A stretch of DNA of 10,615 nt from Deltaproteobacteria bacterium (GTDB lineage Bacteria > Desulfobacterota > Desulfobacteria > Desulfobacterales > JAFDDL01): the NCBI GenBank assembly GCA_019310865.1, contig JAFDDL010000291.1, positions 1 to 10,615 of the forward strand, given 5' to 3'. The notes under the pieces were generated by a model. It saw only the letters and a program-made list of their open reading frames with translations, searched no databases and was not told the DNA's origin. The position numbers and the translations under genes were made by a program. How positions within the stretch are numbered: position 1 is the stretch's first letter; every line of letters starts with the position of its first letter. Below are positions 1-9,235 of this stretch, piece by piece.

Positions 1-210
1 TAAGGACAGTTCTTTGGGGAAAGTGACCAATTGTCCGGTCTTTTTATACATGTCCCGAAGAGATTCGAACAGGTAGCTCAAACAGGCGGCAAATTCGACC
101 TCTTGGGGTGCAAAAATATACTGCACGATCTTTATTTCCGACCGTGTCCGGGTGGATGGAAATCCCAATGCATGGTCATCAAGGTGTCGTTACAGTTTTT
201 TATAAACCAC
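1..210 (-). pseudogene. 4Fe-4S ferredoxin-family protein, N-terminal part, in-frame stop; runs off the left edge
   Basis: On the minus strand an open frame runs to the window edge, encoding GFPSTRTRSEIKIVQYIF and then APQEVEFAACLSYLFESL. This resembles, from memory, the N-terminal helical region of a 4Fe-4S binding protein family common in Desulfobacterales, whose members start with a YxxLxxHLD...GFPxTxxGVE(L/I)+IL++LFTPEEAE pattern. Reading the same frame upstream gives VVYKKL, then TAA (192-190), then RHLDDHALGFPST. The family pattern therefore continues across the stop, and TAA most simply replaces a CAA or CAG glutamine codon. The likely original start is GTG at 210-208, about 50 nt after the carB stop with no terminator between, so the gene was probably co-transcribed with carB. 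A downstream TTG at 168-166 could start a shorter protein. The iron-sulfur cysteines would lie outside the window, so the family call rests on the N-terminal pattern alone. Confidence 0.55.
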
Positions 211-260
211 CTCGTTTCTGTTTATCGGTTCAATATTACAGAGCTTCTGGACCGCGTTTT

Positions 261-3461
<3,201 letters not shown>

Positions 3462-3568
3462 AGCGTCTCCTTTTTTTTATGCATTTATTGGCACGGAAAC
3501 TGGGAACCACCGGCAGATTGTACCTGAGTTGGTTTAAGACCCGGAACCCTATTTCAACTGGATTTTTA

Positions 3569-3597
3569 GATCTAAAGTAAGTGCAATTTAATGTCAA
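3569..3597 (-). promoter_or_regulatory. Possible carB promoter
   Basis: Reading the minus strand, a perfect TTGACA box (3597-3592) is followed after 17 nt by TAGATC (3574-3569), which matches only three of six -10 consensus positions. It lies about 110 nt upstream of the carB start and points toward it. Because no minus-strand gene is seen upstream in the window, carB needs its own promoter somewhere in 3462-3700. This is the best candidate I see. The -10 is weak, so the call is tentative. Confidence 0.35.
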
Positions 3598-3709
3598 CAT
3601 GTATTAATGGCGGGATTTTGGGAACTAGCCAAAAATCTGAAGTAACAATCCCATCGGGTACTTGCTCATGGCTACCACAAAAAATCGCGTATGCCCGAAT
3701 CTGCACTTG

Positions 3710-3863
3710 CTGCTATATCTCACCAACCCCAACAACGGAAAAACACCGGGTGAAAATGTTCATATAGACGGCATTTTTTAAACGATTACCAACGATCCAT
3801 ACCCAAGTATACCTCCACCGACTTATCCCCCGTGCACGCCAGTGGAAGGCCAGTGTACGTACC
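3710..3863 (+). repeat. Dispersed repeat copy A (right module only)
   Basis: This 154-bp stretch is repeated in the same orientation at 5006-5162, with roughly 85-90% identity judged by eye. Both copies start at CTGCTATATCTCACC, continue through CCCCAACAAC and AAAATGTTCAT, then CCCAAGTATACC and TTATCCCCCGTG, and end at ACGCCAGTGGAAGGCC followed by ACGTACC. The left part of copy B is absent here, so similarity begins exactly at CTGCT, which is the loop of the hairpin described for copy B. It lies between the carB upstream region and a small membrane-protein gene and has no convincing coding capacity. It looks like a non-coding mobile or recombinogenic repeat; the family is not one I can name. 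Confidence 0.85.
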
Positions 3864-3911
3864 AAATATTACGATTACGCAATTCCTAACATTTTTTAAA
3901 AAACCAAGTTC

Positions 3912-3940
3912 TTGACTTAATTCAGACATCCAAGTAAATT
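3912..3940 (+). promoter_or_regulatory. Promoter of the small membrane protein gene
   Basis: TTGACT (3912-3917), a 17-nt spacer and TAAATT (3935-3940) give a reasonable sigma70-type promoter. The expected start of transcription, about 7 nt after the -10 box, falls on or next to the ATG at 3947. No Shine-Dalgarno sequence is visible in the short stretch between box and ATG, so the mRNA may be leaderless. This is inferred from sequence only. Confidence 0.5.
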
Positions 3941-3946
3941 TATCCC

Positions 3947-4189
3947 ATGGAAAACAATAATTCATCAAGATCGAATCAACCACAAAGAAGTATCTTGGAT
4001 CGAATTTTACGTCCTACACCCCAAGATGAGATTCCAATAAGAATCTTCTTTTGGCTATCAATTATCGCATATCTGCTTCTACCAAGGATCTTTGAGGTTT
4101 TAGCTCACAATAAGGTATGGAATGTGATTTCAGTTGTATGTATTGTATTAGCTGTTTATCTTCGGATTAAGATTTATATCAAGCGGTAG
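3947..4189 (+). CDS. Small membrane protein, unknown function
   Basis: An 80-aa protein with a polar N-terminus (MENNNSSRSNQPQRSILDRI, residues 1-20) and two hydrophobic stretches. The first is FFWLSIIAYLLLP at about residues 34-46, and the second is VWNVISVVCIVLAVYL at about 57-72. It ends with a basic tail (RIKIYIKR). This predicts a two-helix inner-membrane protein with the basic C-terminus in the cytoplasm; two helices would put both ends there. I do not recognise a family. It is AT-rich compared with carB and is flanked by repeat copy A on the left and half copy C on the right, which suits a laterally acquired orphan. The start is supported by the promoter just upstream, although no ribosome binding site is seen. 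Possible roles, such as an immunity or accessory membrane peptide, cannot be decided from the sequence. Confidence 0.6.
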   Translation: MENNNSSRSNQPQRSILDRILRPTPQDEIPIRIFFWLSIIAYLLLPRIFEVLAHNKVWNVISVVCIVLAVYLRIKIYIKR

Positions 4190-4312
4190 ATAAAAAACGG
4201 ACCTCAAGCCAAAATTCAAACAAAAACCTGGGATAGCTGTATCATTCGCTTTTTCATCTTTGAAAGATGCCGATAGCTGGTATTTGTTTTCTCGGGCATT
4301 TCAGATAGCCAG

Positions 4313-4366
4313 GGTATAACACACGTATTCGAGGTGTACGGTTCTCGGGTGATACCTGCTAGTATC
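4313..4366 (+). repeat. Dispersed repeat half copy C (left module only)
   Basis: GGTATAACACACG..ATTCG and CGGTTCTCGGGTGATAC here match GGATATCACACG..ATTCG and CGGTTGTCGGGTGATAT at 4964-5005 in copy B. Similarity ends just after CTGCTA, where copy B continues into its right module. The end folds as GATAC (4351-4355), loop CTGCTA, GTATC (4362-4366). The matching stem in copy B is GATAT/ATATC, so one base pair has changed on both sides. The repeat sits between two convergent small genes. Confidence 0.7.
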
Positions 4367-4411
4367 CTGATAATTTCGATTTCTTGGGATTAGTGGGATT
4401 TTAATATGATA

Positions 4412-4741
4412 TTACTCGTCAGAGGAATCATTGGCCAGCTGAATTTCTTTGCTGACTGTTTCTTCATCAGCAATCCGGCGGATACCAAAAACGATGGTGG
4501 GTGGTAGACTCACCCCGATATCAATATTCCCGATTCGGTAGTTTGATTCTCTTTGTTTCAGTATTTTGTTTACCTTCTCCTGTTTGTTTGCAGCCATTAT
4601 CACCAAATCGGCAAGTTTCTCCTCGCTTAAAAGTTTTAGGGATTTTTTTGAGATGCTACCAATCGAACCTTTAACTGTATCGAAAAACTCGCTGTTTTTG
4701 GCCTGTTTGATACCCTCTTTGGTTTTGTCAAAAATACTCAT
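4412..4741 (-). CDS. Hypothetical 109-aa cytosolic protein
   Basis: I do not recognise this protein. With the start at ATG 4741 it begins MSIFDKTKEGIKQAKNSEFF, followed by a mostly helical, lysine- and glutamate-rich half (residues about 5-65). A beta-like segment comes next (NYRIGNIDIGVSLPPTIVFG, about 71-90), then an acidic tail ending NDSSDE. There is no signal peptide and no membrane helix. The frame stays open upstream to a TTG at 4810, but MSIF is the natural N-terminus. GGAGG lies 12 nt before this ATG, which is a long spacing, and AGG directly abuts the ATG. The gene is convergent with 3947-4189 and lies between repeat copies C and B. The amphipathic helix plus compact beta unit could suit a membrane-surface or protein-binding role, but this is a guess. 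Confidence 0.6.
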   Translation of the reverse strand: MSIFDKTKEGIKQAKNSEFFDTVKGSIGSISKKSLKLLSEEKLADLVIMAANKQEKVNKILKQRESNYRIGNIDIGVSLPPTIVFGIRRIADEETVSKEIQLANDSSDE

Positions 4742-4963
4742 CCTATTAACTTGCCTCCAGTTTTGACACCGCATTTTAAGCATGAATTTGGTTATATTTT
4801 CACTAATCAATGTAAACCATTATTGTCCAAAGATCAAAGGTTGAAACGCCTCTGGCACTGGTGGCCGATTGCTTTTTTCGATAATCAGCATGATAATTGC
4901 TCAATACCTACCGATATCTGTCTGCCAAAGCGGAATGCTATAGCCTCACAGGTGTTTGCCGGA

Positions 4964-5162
4964 GGATATCACACGCATTCGGGGCATACGGTTGTCGGGT
5001 GATATCTGCTATATCTCACCAACCCCAACAACACAAAAAACACCGGTCGAAAATGTTCATTTGGGCGGTATTTTTTAGACGATTACGAACAATGCAACCA
5101 CCCAAGTATACCCCCGCCGATTTATCCCCCGTGAACGCCAGTGGAAGGCCCGTGAACGTACC
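4964..5162 (+). repeat. Dispersed repeat full copy B (left plus right module)
   Basis: This is the only copy in the window with both modules: left 4964-5010 (shared with 4313-4366) and right 5006-5162 (shared with 3710-3863). The module joint is a hairpin. GGTT (4990-4993) pairs with AACC (5021-5024) and GGTGA (4998-5002) with TCACC (5016-5020). Alternatively GATAT (5001-5005) pairs with ATATC (5011-5015) around the loop CTGCT. Open frames crossing it are composed largely of repeat sequence and are not credible genes. It lies upstream of the 56-aa ORF / zinc-ribbon / cupin cluster. The element family is unknown to me. Confidence 0.85.
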
Positions 5163-5238
5163 CTGACGTATACTGGTAGCCGGTGTCTGTATCGGGGTGA
5201 AACCCTTTTATAGTGGGAAAAACTTTTGTGCATATTGG

Positions 5239-5267
5239 TTGCGTGCTCCGAACCATGCTGCTATAAT
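5239..5267 (+). promoter_or_regulatory. Extended -10 promoter of the zinc-ribbon/cupin cluster
   Basis: A perfect TATAAT (5262-5267) is preceded by TGC (5259-5261), giving the extended -10 form TGnTATAAT. TTGCGT (5239-5244) lies 17 nt upstream as a partial -35 box. Transcription should begin near 5274, leaving a leader of only about 12 nt before the ATG at 5286. This is the strongest promoter-like signal in the window. Confidence 0.65.
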
Positions 5268-5268
5268 T

Positions 5269-5281
5269 TCACCCAGGGTGA
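5269..5281 (+). promoter_or_regulatory. Palindrome overlapping start site and RBS (possible operator)
   Basis: TCACCC (5269-5274), a single A, and GGGTGA (5276-5281) form a perfect inverted repeat directly after the -10 box, over the predicted transcription start. Its right arm also serves as the Shine-Dalgarno sequence for the ATG at 5286. A DNA-binding repressor could use it as an operator, or it could arise by chance. The arms resemble the TCACC and GGGTGA arms of the dispersed repeat. Confidence 0.4.
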
Positions 5282-5285
5282 TATC

Positions 5286-5456
5286 ATGCATTGTATCAAA
5301 ACCACCACCGGAACAGTGTGCCCACTTGCGCCATCAGCCTGGAAGGACACGGATTTTTTGGAGTCAGCACTAATGATGGACTTAACGGATGACAGTCGCT
5401 CATTTGTGTTGGCTGCGATAGGGGCCCTTGGGGTGGCCAACGTGCGGTGTAATTAA
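5286..5456 (+). CDS. Small 56-aa orphan protein
   Basis: The ORF encodes MHCIKTTTGTVCPLAPSAWK, then an acidic helix-like part (DTDFLESALMMDLTDDSRSF) and a hydrophobic Ala/Gly/Val-rich end (VLAAIGALGVANVRC). No family is recognised. I chose the ATG at 5286 because GGGTGA sits 4 nt upstream and the promoter at 5239-5267 would start transcription just before it. The same frame is open upstream to 5226, but that lies before the predicted transcription start. The gap to the zinc-ribbon gene is 17 nt, so the two genes are probably co-transcribed. It contains three Cys residues but no obvious metal-binding arrangement. It may be a genuine small protein or only a translated leader that couples expression to the next gene. 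Confidence 0.5.
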   Translation: MHCIKTTTGTVCPLAPSAWKDTDFLESALMMDLTDDSRSFVLAAIGALGVANVRCN

Positions 5457-5473
5457 AATCAGGAGTTGCCACA

Positions 5474-5962
5474 ATGTCATTTGATGCCGGTTTGGTGGCA
5501 AAAGCTTTTGCCCATGCCAACAAAGCGAAAAGAAAGGGCCGACTGGACAGATCCCTTCCCGCTACGAAAAAAGCTTTTTCCACAGAAGAGGGGCGCATTG
5601 TAAAATCGATACAAAACCAAGTCAGCAATGATACACTATGTGCCTCCAACAAATTATGTCCTGAATGCAGAAAACCCTTTTCGATCATTAAACTGGACGA
5701 TATAGCGCTTGATGCTTGCTGTTCCTGCCAGGGGATATGGTTTGATGCAGGTGAGCTTCAGCAATTTACAGGGTTCACCAAAGACATTCCCGCAGACCAT
5801 TTGCACGGTCGAACCTCAAAATATGATTGCCCTGTTTGTGGTGTCGTTATGAAAGAGCATGTTTTTATTCGCGGCCACAACTTATTGGCCGATAAATGCC
5901 CTAATGATCACGGTGTATACCTTGAGAAGGGCGAACTCGAACGGGTTCTTGATATTTCATAG
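5474..5962 (+). CDS. TFIIB-type zinc-ribbon protein (zf-TFIIB family)
   Basis: A 162-aa cytosolic protein with a basic N-terminal region (residues 1-50, rich in Lys and Ala) and two zf-TFIIB-type units. The first is complete: CPEC (Cys62, Cys65), then CCSC with Cys82 and Cys85 as the second pair, and the family signature GIWFDAGEL (87-95). The second has CPVC (Cys119, Cys122) and KCPNDHGVYLEKGELERVL (141-159). There the second CxxC is degenerate, because Cys142 is followed by Asp145-His146, so His146 may be the fourth ligand or the site may be dead. Proteins of this family are short, usually uncharacterised and presumed to bind zinc. The start is ATG with AGGAG 8 nt upstream. It probably shares a transcript with the 56-aa ORF and perhaps with the cupin 50 nt downstream. 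Its function is not known. Confidence 0.85.
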   Translation: MSFDAGLVAKAFAHANKAKRKGRLDRSLPATKKAFSTEEGRIVKSIQNQVSNDTLCASNKLCPECRKPFSIIKLDDIALDACCSCQGIWFDAGELQQFTGFTKDIPADHLHGRTSKYDCPVCGVVMKEHVFIRGHNLLADKCPNDHGVYLEKGELERVLDIS

Positions 5963-6012
5963 GAGACAAATGACACCCGAGTTTATATTCTTCTCATAAT
6001 TTTGGAGGGATT

Positions 6013-6351
6013 GTGAACACCATATTTCCAGAACCAATATTAAAATTGCCAGAGGCTGACATCCCACTGGATGGATTGAAGGCTTATCTTTCTCAGGCGG
6101 ATAACCACCAAATTGTATTTATGGAATTTGGTGCTGATGTGGAACTTTCAGAACACGCCCACGCGAGTCAGCTTGGTATTGTTCTGGAGGGGAAAATTAA
6201 CCTCACCATCGGGGGTGAAGGGCACACCTTTGTCAAAGGCGACCGCTATTTTATACCCGGTGGCGTGGTACATTCAGGCAAGATATTTGCTGGATATGCT
6301 GATGTCTCCTTTTTTGATGAGCCGGATCGGTATAATAAAAAGAAACCATAA
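6013..6351 (+). CDS. Small single-domain cupin protein
   Basis: A 112-aa protein that is essentially one cupin beta-barrel. Motif 1 reads HAHASQLGIVLEG, giving His-x-His and a glutamine where most cupins have glutamate. Motif 2 reads GDRYFIPGGVVHSG, with the conserved PxG and the third metal-binding His. Three histidines are thus present for a divalent metal, with Gln as a possible fourth ligand. Such small cupins may be enzymes, sugar or small-ligand binders, or stress proteins, and the substrate cannot be predicted. The start is GTG at 6013, with GGAGG (6004-6008) 4 nt upstream; no ATG fits. It follows the zinc-ribbon gene by 50 nt on the same strand with no terminator seen, so co-transcription is likely. 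No signal peptide is present. Confidence 0.9.
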   Translation: MNTIFPEPILKLPEADIPLDGLKAYLSQADNHQIVFMEFGADVELSEHAHASQLGIVLEGKINLTIGGEGHTFVKGDRYFIPGGVVHSGKIFAGYADVSFFDEPDRYNKKKP

Positions 6352-6778
6352 AATAGCACACCAAGCCCAGCGCATCAGATGTAAAAGCCCGGGGGATTGG
6401 TCTATTTTGAACAGGCTGAATCCAGGTCTTCAGCGGCCAAAAAGGGAATGGACGGTAAAAAGAATGCCGCTGGTGAAGAAGGCTGAACTGATTGAGTTTG
6501 GGCAAGAGGTACCAGCTTCTTAAGCCGTCAATAATGATTTGCGTTCTGGTGCTTATGGCAAGGCATGCCACGTTGTTCATGGCACAAAATTTACCAGATA
6601 GCCATCTGTTATCTGCAAACAGGCCACTGATTACGTATGCGCCGGTAGTGATGCATGCGTTTTTGATATAAAAAGCCTCGGCTCAAAAAACTCATAAATT
6701 TCAAGCGCGAAATCAAATCGATAAATTCTGTTGCGATTTCAGGCAAGTAAGGCAAGTCCCCATGAGGAGGCTGGGCTC
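6352..6778. other. Gene-poor stretch between cupin and RHH gene
   Basis: No supported gene was found in these about 430 nt. Short open frames exist on both strands, for example a 45-aa frame from the ATG near 6534 to a TAA near 6670. None has a ribosome binding site or recognisable motif. The frame that overlaps the cupin and extends to 6523 is a shadow of the cupin gene. No repeat or clear terminator is visible. It may contain degraded coding sequence that I cannot identify. Confidence 0.4.
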
Positions 6779-6895
6779 GTGATGTTGAATACCAGGGTGC
6801 CCAAGGAGCTTTTAAAAAAACTCAAGGTCTATTGCGCGATGAACGAGATCACCATACAGGCCTTTATTACCAAGTTGTTGCGCAAGAACCTATAA
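6779..6895 (+). CDS. Orphan ribbon-helix-helix (Arc/CopG-like) protein
   Basis: A very small protein of 37-38 aa. LNTRVPKELLKKLKVYCAMN followed by EITIQAFITKLLRKNL matches the ribbon-helix-helix pattern: a short beta strand (NTRVP), a first amphipathic helix (KELLKKLKVYCAMN), a turn, and a second helix (IQAFITKLLRKNL). This fold dimerises and binds DNA through the strand. It is common in antitoxins, CopG/Arc repressors and ParG/ParD-type partition factors. GGAGG (6766-6770) lies 8 nt before GTG 6779 and 11 nt before ATG 6782; either could be the start, which changes the protein by one residue. No toxin gene follows within the next 190 nt, so it is either an orphan regulator or half of a lost toxin-antitoxin pair. 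The full domain fits in the ORF, so it is not obviously truncated. Confidence 0.7.
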   Translation: MMLNTRVPKELLKKLKVYCAMNEITIQAFITKLLRKNL

Positions 6896-7086
6896 GCCTT
6901 TCTGCCAACAAGCATTAAACACATCCCTCGTTCGCTTCCGCCGATGATGTCCATGAGATTTAGCATTGACGCCCCATATGCTTTTCTATATTGTTCCTTC
7001 CCTAAAAGCGAGTTCCTGTTCGTCGCCTGGAAATCGCCAAAGCCAAGTGCGTTTAATTTACAGCCAATCGGAGGTTTTCTGTTAGA

Positions 7087-8965
7087 ATGTCAAGATTACC
7101 TGTTATTGTAGGATTTGGAGGTGTTAATTCTGCAGGAAGAAGTTCATTTCATCAAGGCTACCGACGATTATTGATTGACCGGTTAGACACGTCAGTTGTT
7201 CAGGAAACCTATTTAAACCTTGCCACAATGGTGGGTTTATTAACATACGATCGCGGTAATTTTTTCACCAAAGATGGGAATGAATGCAGAACTGATGACG
7301 TGATTCAGCGTTTTGGAAAATCATTATTGGAAAATACGCTGCTGCGAAAAATCAGCGACGATCATTTTGATGTAGATCGCGTCATGCTAAACAAACCCAT
7401 GTCGCTTCAAAGCCTGGACCATGAGAGCCGGTTTTTGGCGTTTAAACATGAACTGCCGGAACGAATTCCATCGAACTGGGATATCAATGATTCAAGTGAT
7501 CATGGGGATACCGTTGAAATTACAATCAACGGGAGGTCTCAATTTTATTGTCCTGATGCCAAAACCGCTAAGGTACAAACTGCCGGACAGCTTCCAACCG
7601 GATTTGATCCTGGCAGTCTGTACCCGTCACGGCACCAGCCGCGGGGATTGAAAATGGCCGTCTACGGCGCATCCGATGCCATTTTCTCGGTTGGAATTGA
7701 TTGGCAGCAGATTAAGGATCGGGTCAGCCCGGATGAAATAGGCGTCTATTCAAGTTGCGCACATGGCCAGATGGATGAAGCCGGTGGCGGCGGCCTCATG
7801 AAGGCCCACACCCTTGGCAGGCGCACTTCATCGAAACAATTATCCATGAGTCTGATGGATATGCCATCCAACTTCAATGGGCGCCTGTGCGACATTTCTC
7901 TACAATCTTGAAACCGCAATGAATGAAATCCGTTCTGGCAGACGGCGCGTTGCCATTGTCGGGAACAGCGAGGCACCGATTCTGCCTGAAATAATGGACG
8001 GGTATGCGGCCATGGGCGCCCTGGGAGATGACGCCCGGCTAAAGGCGATAAACAAGACCGATCAGATTTCCCACGTGCATCGTGCGTCATCTTGCAGACC
8101 CTTTAGCGAAAACTGCGGATTTACATTGTCCGAATCCTCCCAATATGTTGTTCTCTTTGATGATGAATTGGTAATGGAAACCGGCGCCCAGATTCACGGG
8201 GCAGTAGGCGACATTTTTATCAATGCAGACGGTTACAAGAAATCGATCTCTTCCCCCGGATTCGGTAATTACCTGACGCTGGCCAAAGCAGCCGCATCGG
8301 TTAAAGCCATATTGGGCCATGACAGCTTGAAACACCGGACATTTGTTTCAGCTCACGGTTCCGGAACCCCTCTGAATCGGACCACGGAGTCTCACGCGTT
8401 AAACGAAATCGCCAAAGCATTCAAAATCGAAAATTGGCCGGTTTGTGCCATCAAATGTTATTTAGGACATCCCCTGGCACAAGCCGCAGGGGAACAAGTG
8501 ATTACCGCGCTTGGCACTTGGGCGTATGGATGGATACCGGGTATTTTTACATTAGAGAAGATTGCGGAGGATGTTCATCAAGCCCATCTCAATATTTTTC
8601 AAAAACACATGGAAGTCGGGCCTGACAACATGGAGGCGGCTTTCATCAATTCCAAAGGTTTCGGTGGCAATAATGCCACCGGTACGATTCTATCTCCCCA
8701 TATTGTTTTGAAAATGTTGGAGAAAAAGTATGGTAAACGTGCGATGGTAAAATATCAAACCCAAAACGAACCGGTGACTGAAAAAGCGCGCCAGTACGAC
8801 AAAGAATCCATATGCGGCCAGGCAAAACCCATTTACAAACCCAATGAAACGTTATTGGGCGAAAACGACCTGGAATTAGATGAAGATGCCATCAAAATAT
8901 CAGGTGTTAAAAACAGCATCGATTTAAACATTCCAAACCCGTATCCTGATATGAGCTTAATTTAA
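7087..8965 (+). pseudogene. fabY: FabY-type beta-ketoacyl-ACP synthase, disrupted by an internal deletion/frameshift
   Basis: The N-terminal frame (7087-7911) starts MSRLPVIVGFGGVNSAGRSS, as FabY does, and includes TAGQLPTGFDPGSLYPSRHQ. The second frame (from about 7877) carries GACATFLYNLETAMNEI with the catalytic Cys (codon 7886-7888). It also has VAIVGNSEAPILPE, the two catalytic His (AHGSGTP, codon 8354-8356; LGHPLAQ, codon 8468-8470) and INSKGFGGNNATG. FabY is a ketoacyl synthase of about 635 aa, known mainly from Pseudomonas and relatives, that can start fatty acid synthesis from acetyl-CoA and malonyl-ACP. Between MPSNF and GACAT, FabY proteins have about 16 residues (roughly INAYVLGSVG...). 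Here only 4 nt remain, a net loss of about 44 nt that also shifts the frame. A full-length product cannot be made. The total length plus 44 nt restores about 640 codons. GGAGG lies 12 nt before the ATG. The gene is isolated and AT-rich compared with carB, which fits transfer and then decay. Confidence 0.85.
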
Positions 8966-9102
8966 GCCGGCAGGCACCATGGTGGGGGGAAGATGTTAAA
9001 TTTGTTTTAGTATACAAAAGTTCAACAAACATACTATTTCCTAATATAATTTTATCTGCCCACATAGCCTCTGCTCATAAGGTATAGACAAATAGAGTTG
9101 CC
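8966..9102. other. Intergenic stretch after fabY
   Basis: No gene is supported here. CACCATGGTG (8979-8988) is a perfect palindrome just after the fabY stop, but it has no following T-tract, so I do not call it a terminator. A minus-strand frame spanning 9041-9313 crosses the inserted element at 9110-9228 and is rejected. Confidence 0.4.
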
Positions 9103-9235
9103 CAATACTGACGGACTCGTAAAAAGTCGAATTCGGAAAAGCTATGCACAATATATTGTGTTTTAAATTGATTGCGACGGCAATATAACGTGTTTCAAAA
9201 TTTTTCAGCTGACTTTTTACGAATCTTTCAATACT
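9103..9235. mobile_element. MITE-like element with terminal inverted repeats and 7-bp target duplication
   Basis: The 119-bp element (9110-9228) is bounded by GACGGACTCGTAAAAAGTC on the left (9110-9128) and GACTTTTTACGAATCTTT on the right (9211-9228). These are inverted copies of each other, identical over their inner 11 bases and matching at 15 of 18 positions overall. It is flanked by direct CAATACT copies (9103-9109 and 9229-9235), as expected for a target-site duplication. The interior has no gene but holds a perfect 14-bp palindrome, CACAATATATTGTG (9147-9160). With no transposase it must move in trans, if at all. The ends recall a GACTTTTTACGAGTC-type repeat I associate with Desulfobacterales genomes, but I cannot name the parental insertion sequence. 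Confidence 0.75.

Noticed and set aside
3786..3983. Minus-strand 65-codon frame.
   Set aside because: It consists largely of repeat copy A and overlaps the promoter and start of the small membrane protein gene.
4255..4269. CATCTTT/AAAGATG inverted repeat as a terminator between convergent genes.
   Set aside because: The T-rich run lies before the hairpin on the plus strand and is therefore an A-run after it on the minus strand. Neither direction gives a hairpin followed by T residues.
3710..5162. Integron cassette array with attC sites.
   Set aside because: Small orphan genes between hairpin repeats look cassette-like. However, I could not find paired RYYYAAC and GTTRRRY core sites, gene orientations are mixed, and no integrase is present.
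4751..5166. Plus-strand frames of 83 and 89 codons upstream of the zinc-ribbon cluster.
   Set aside because: Both run through dispersed repeat copy B and lack ribosome binding sites.
7877..7911. Programmed ribosomal frameshift joining the two fabY frames.
   Set aside because: No slippery sequence is seen, and joining the frames would still lack about 15 residues that FabY needs next to the active-site cysteine. A deletion is the simpler explanation.
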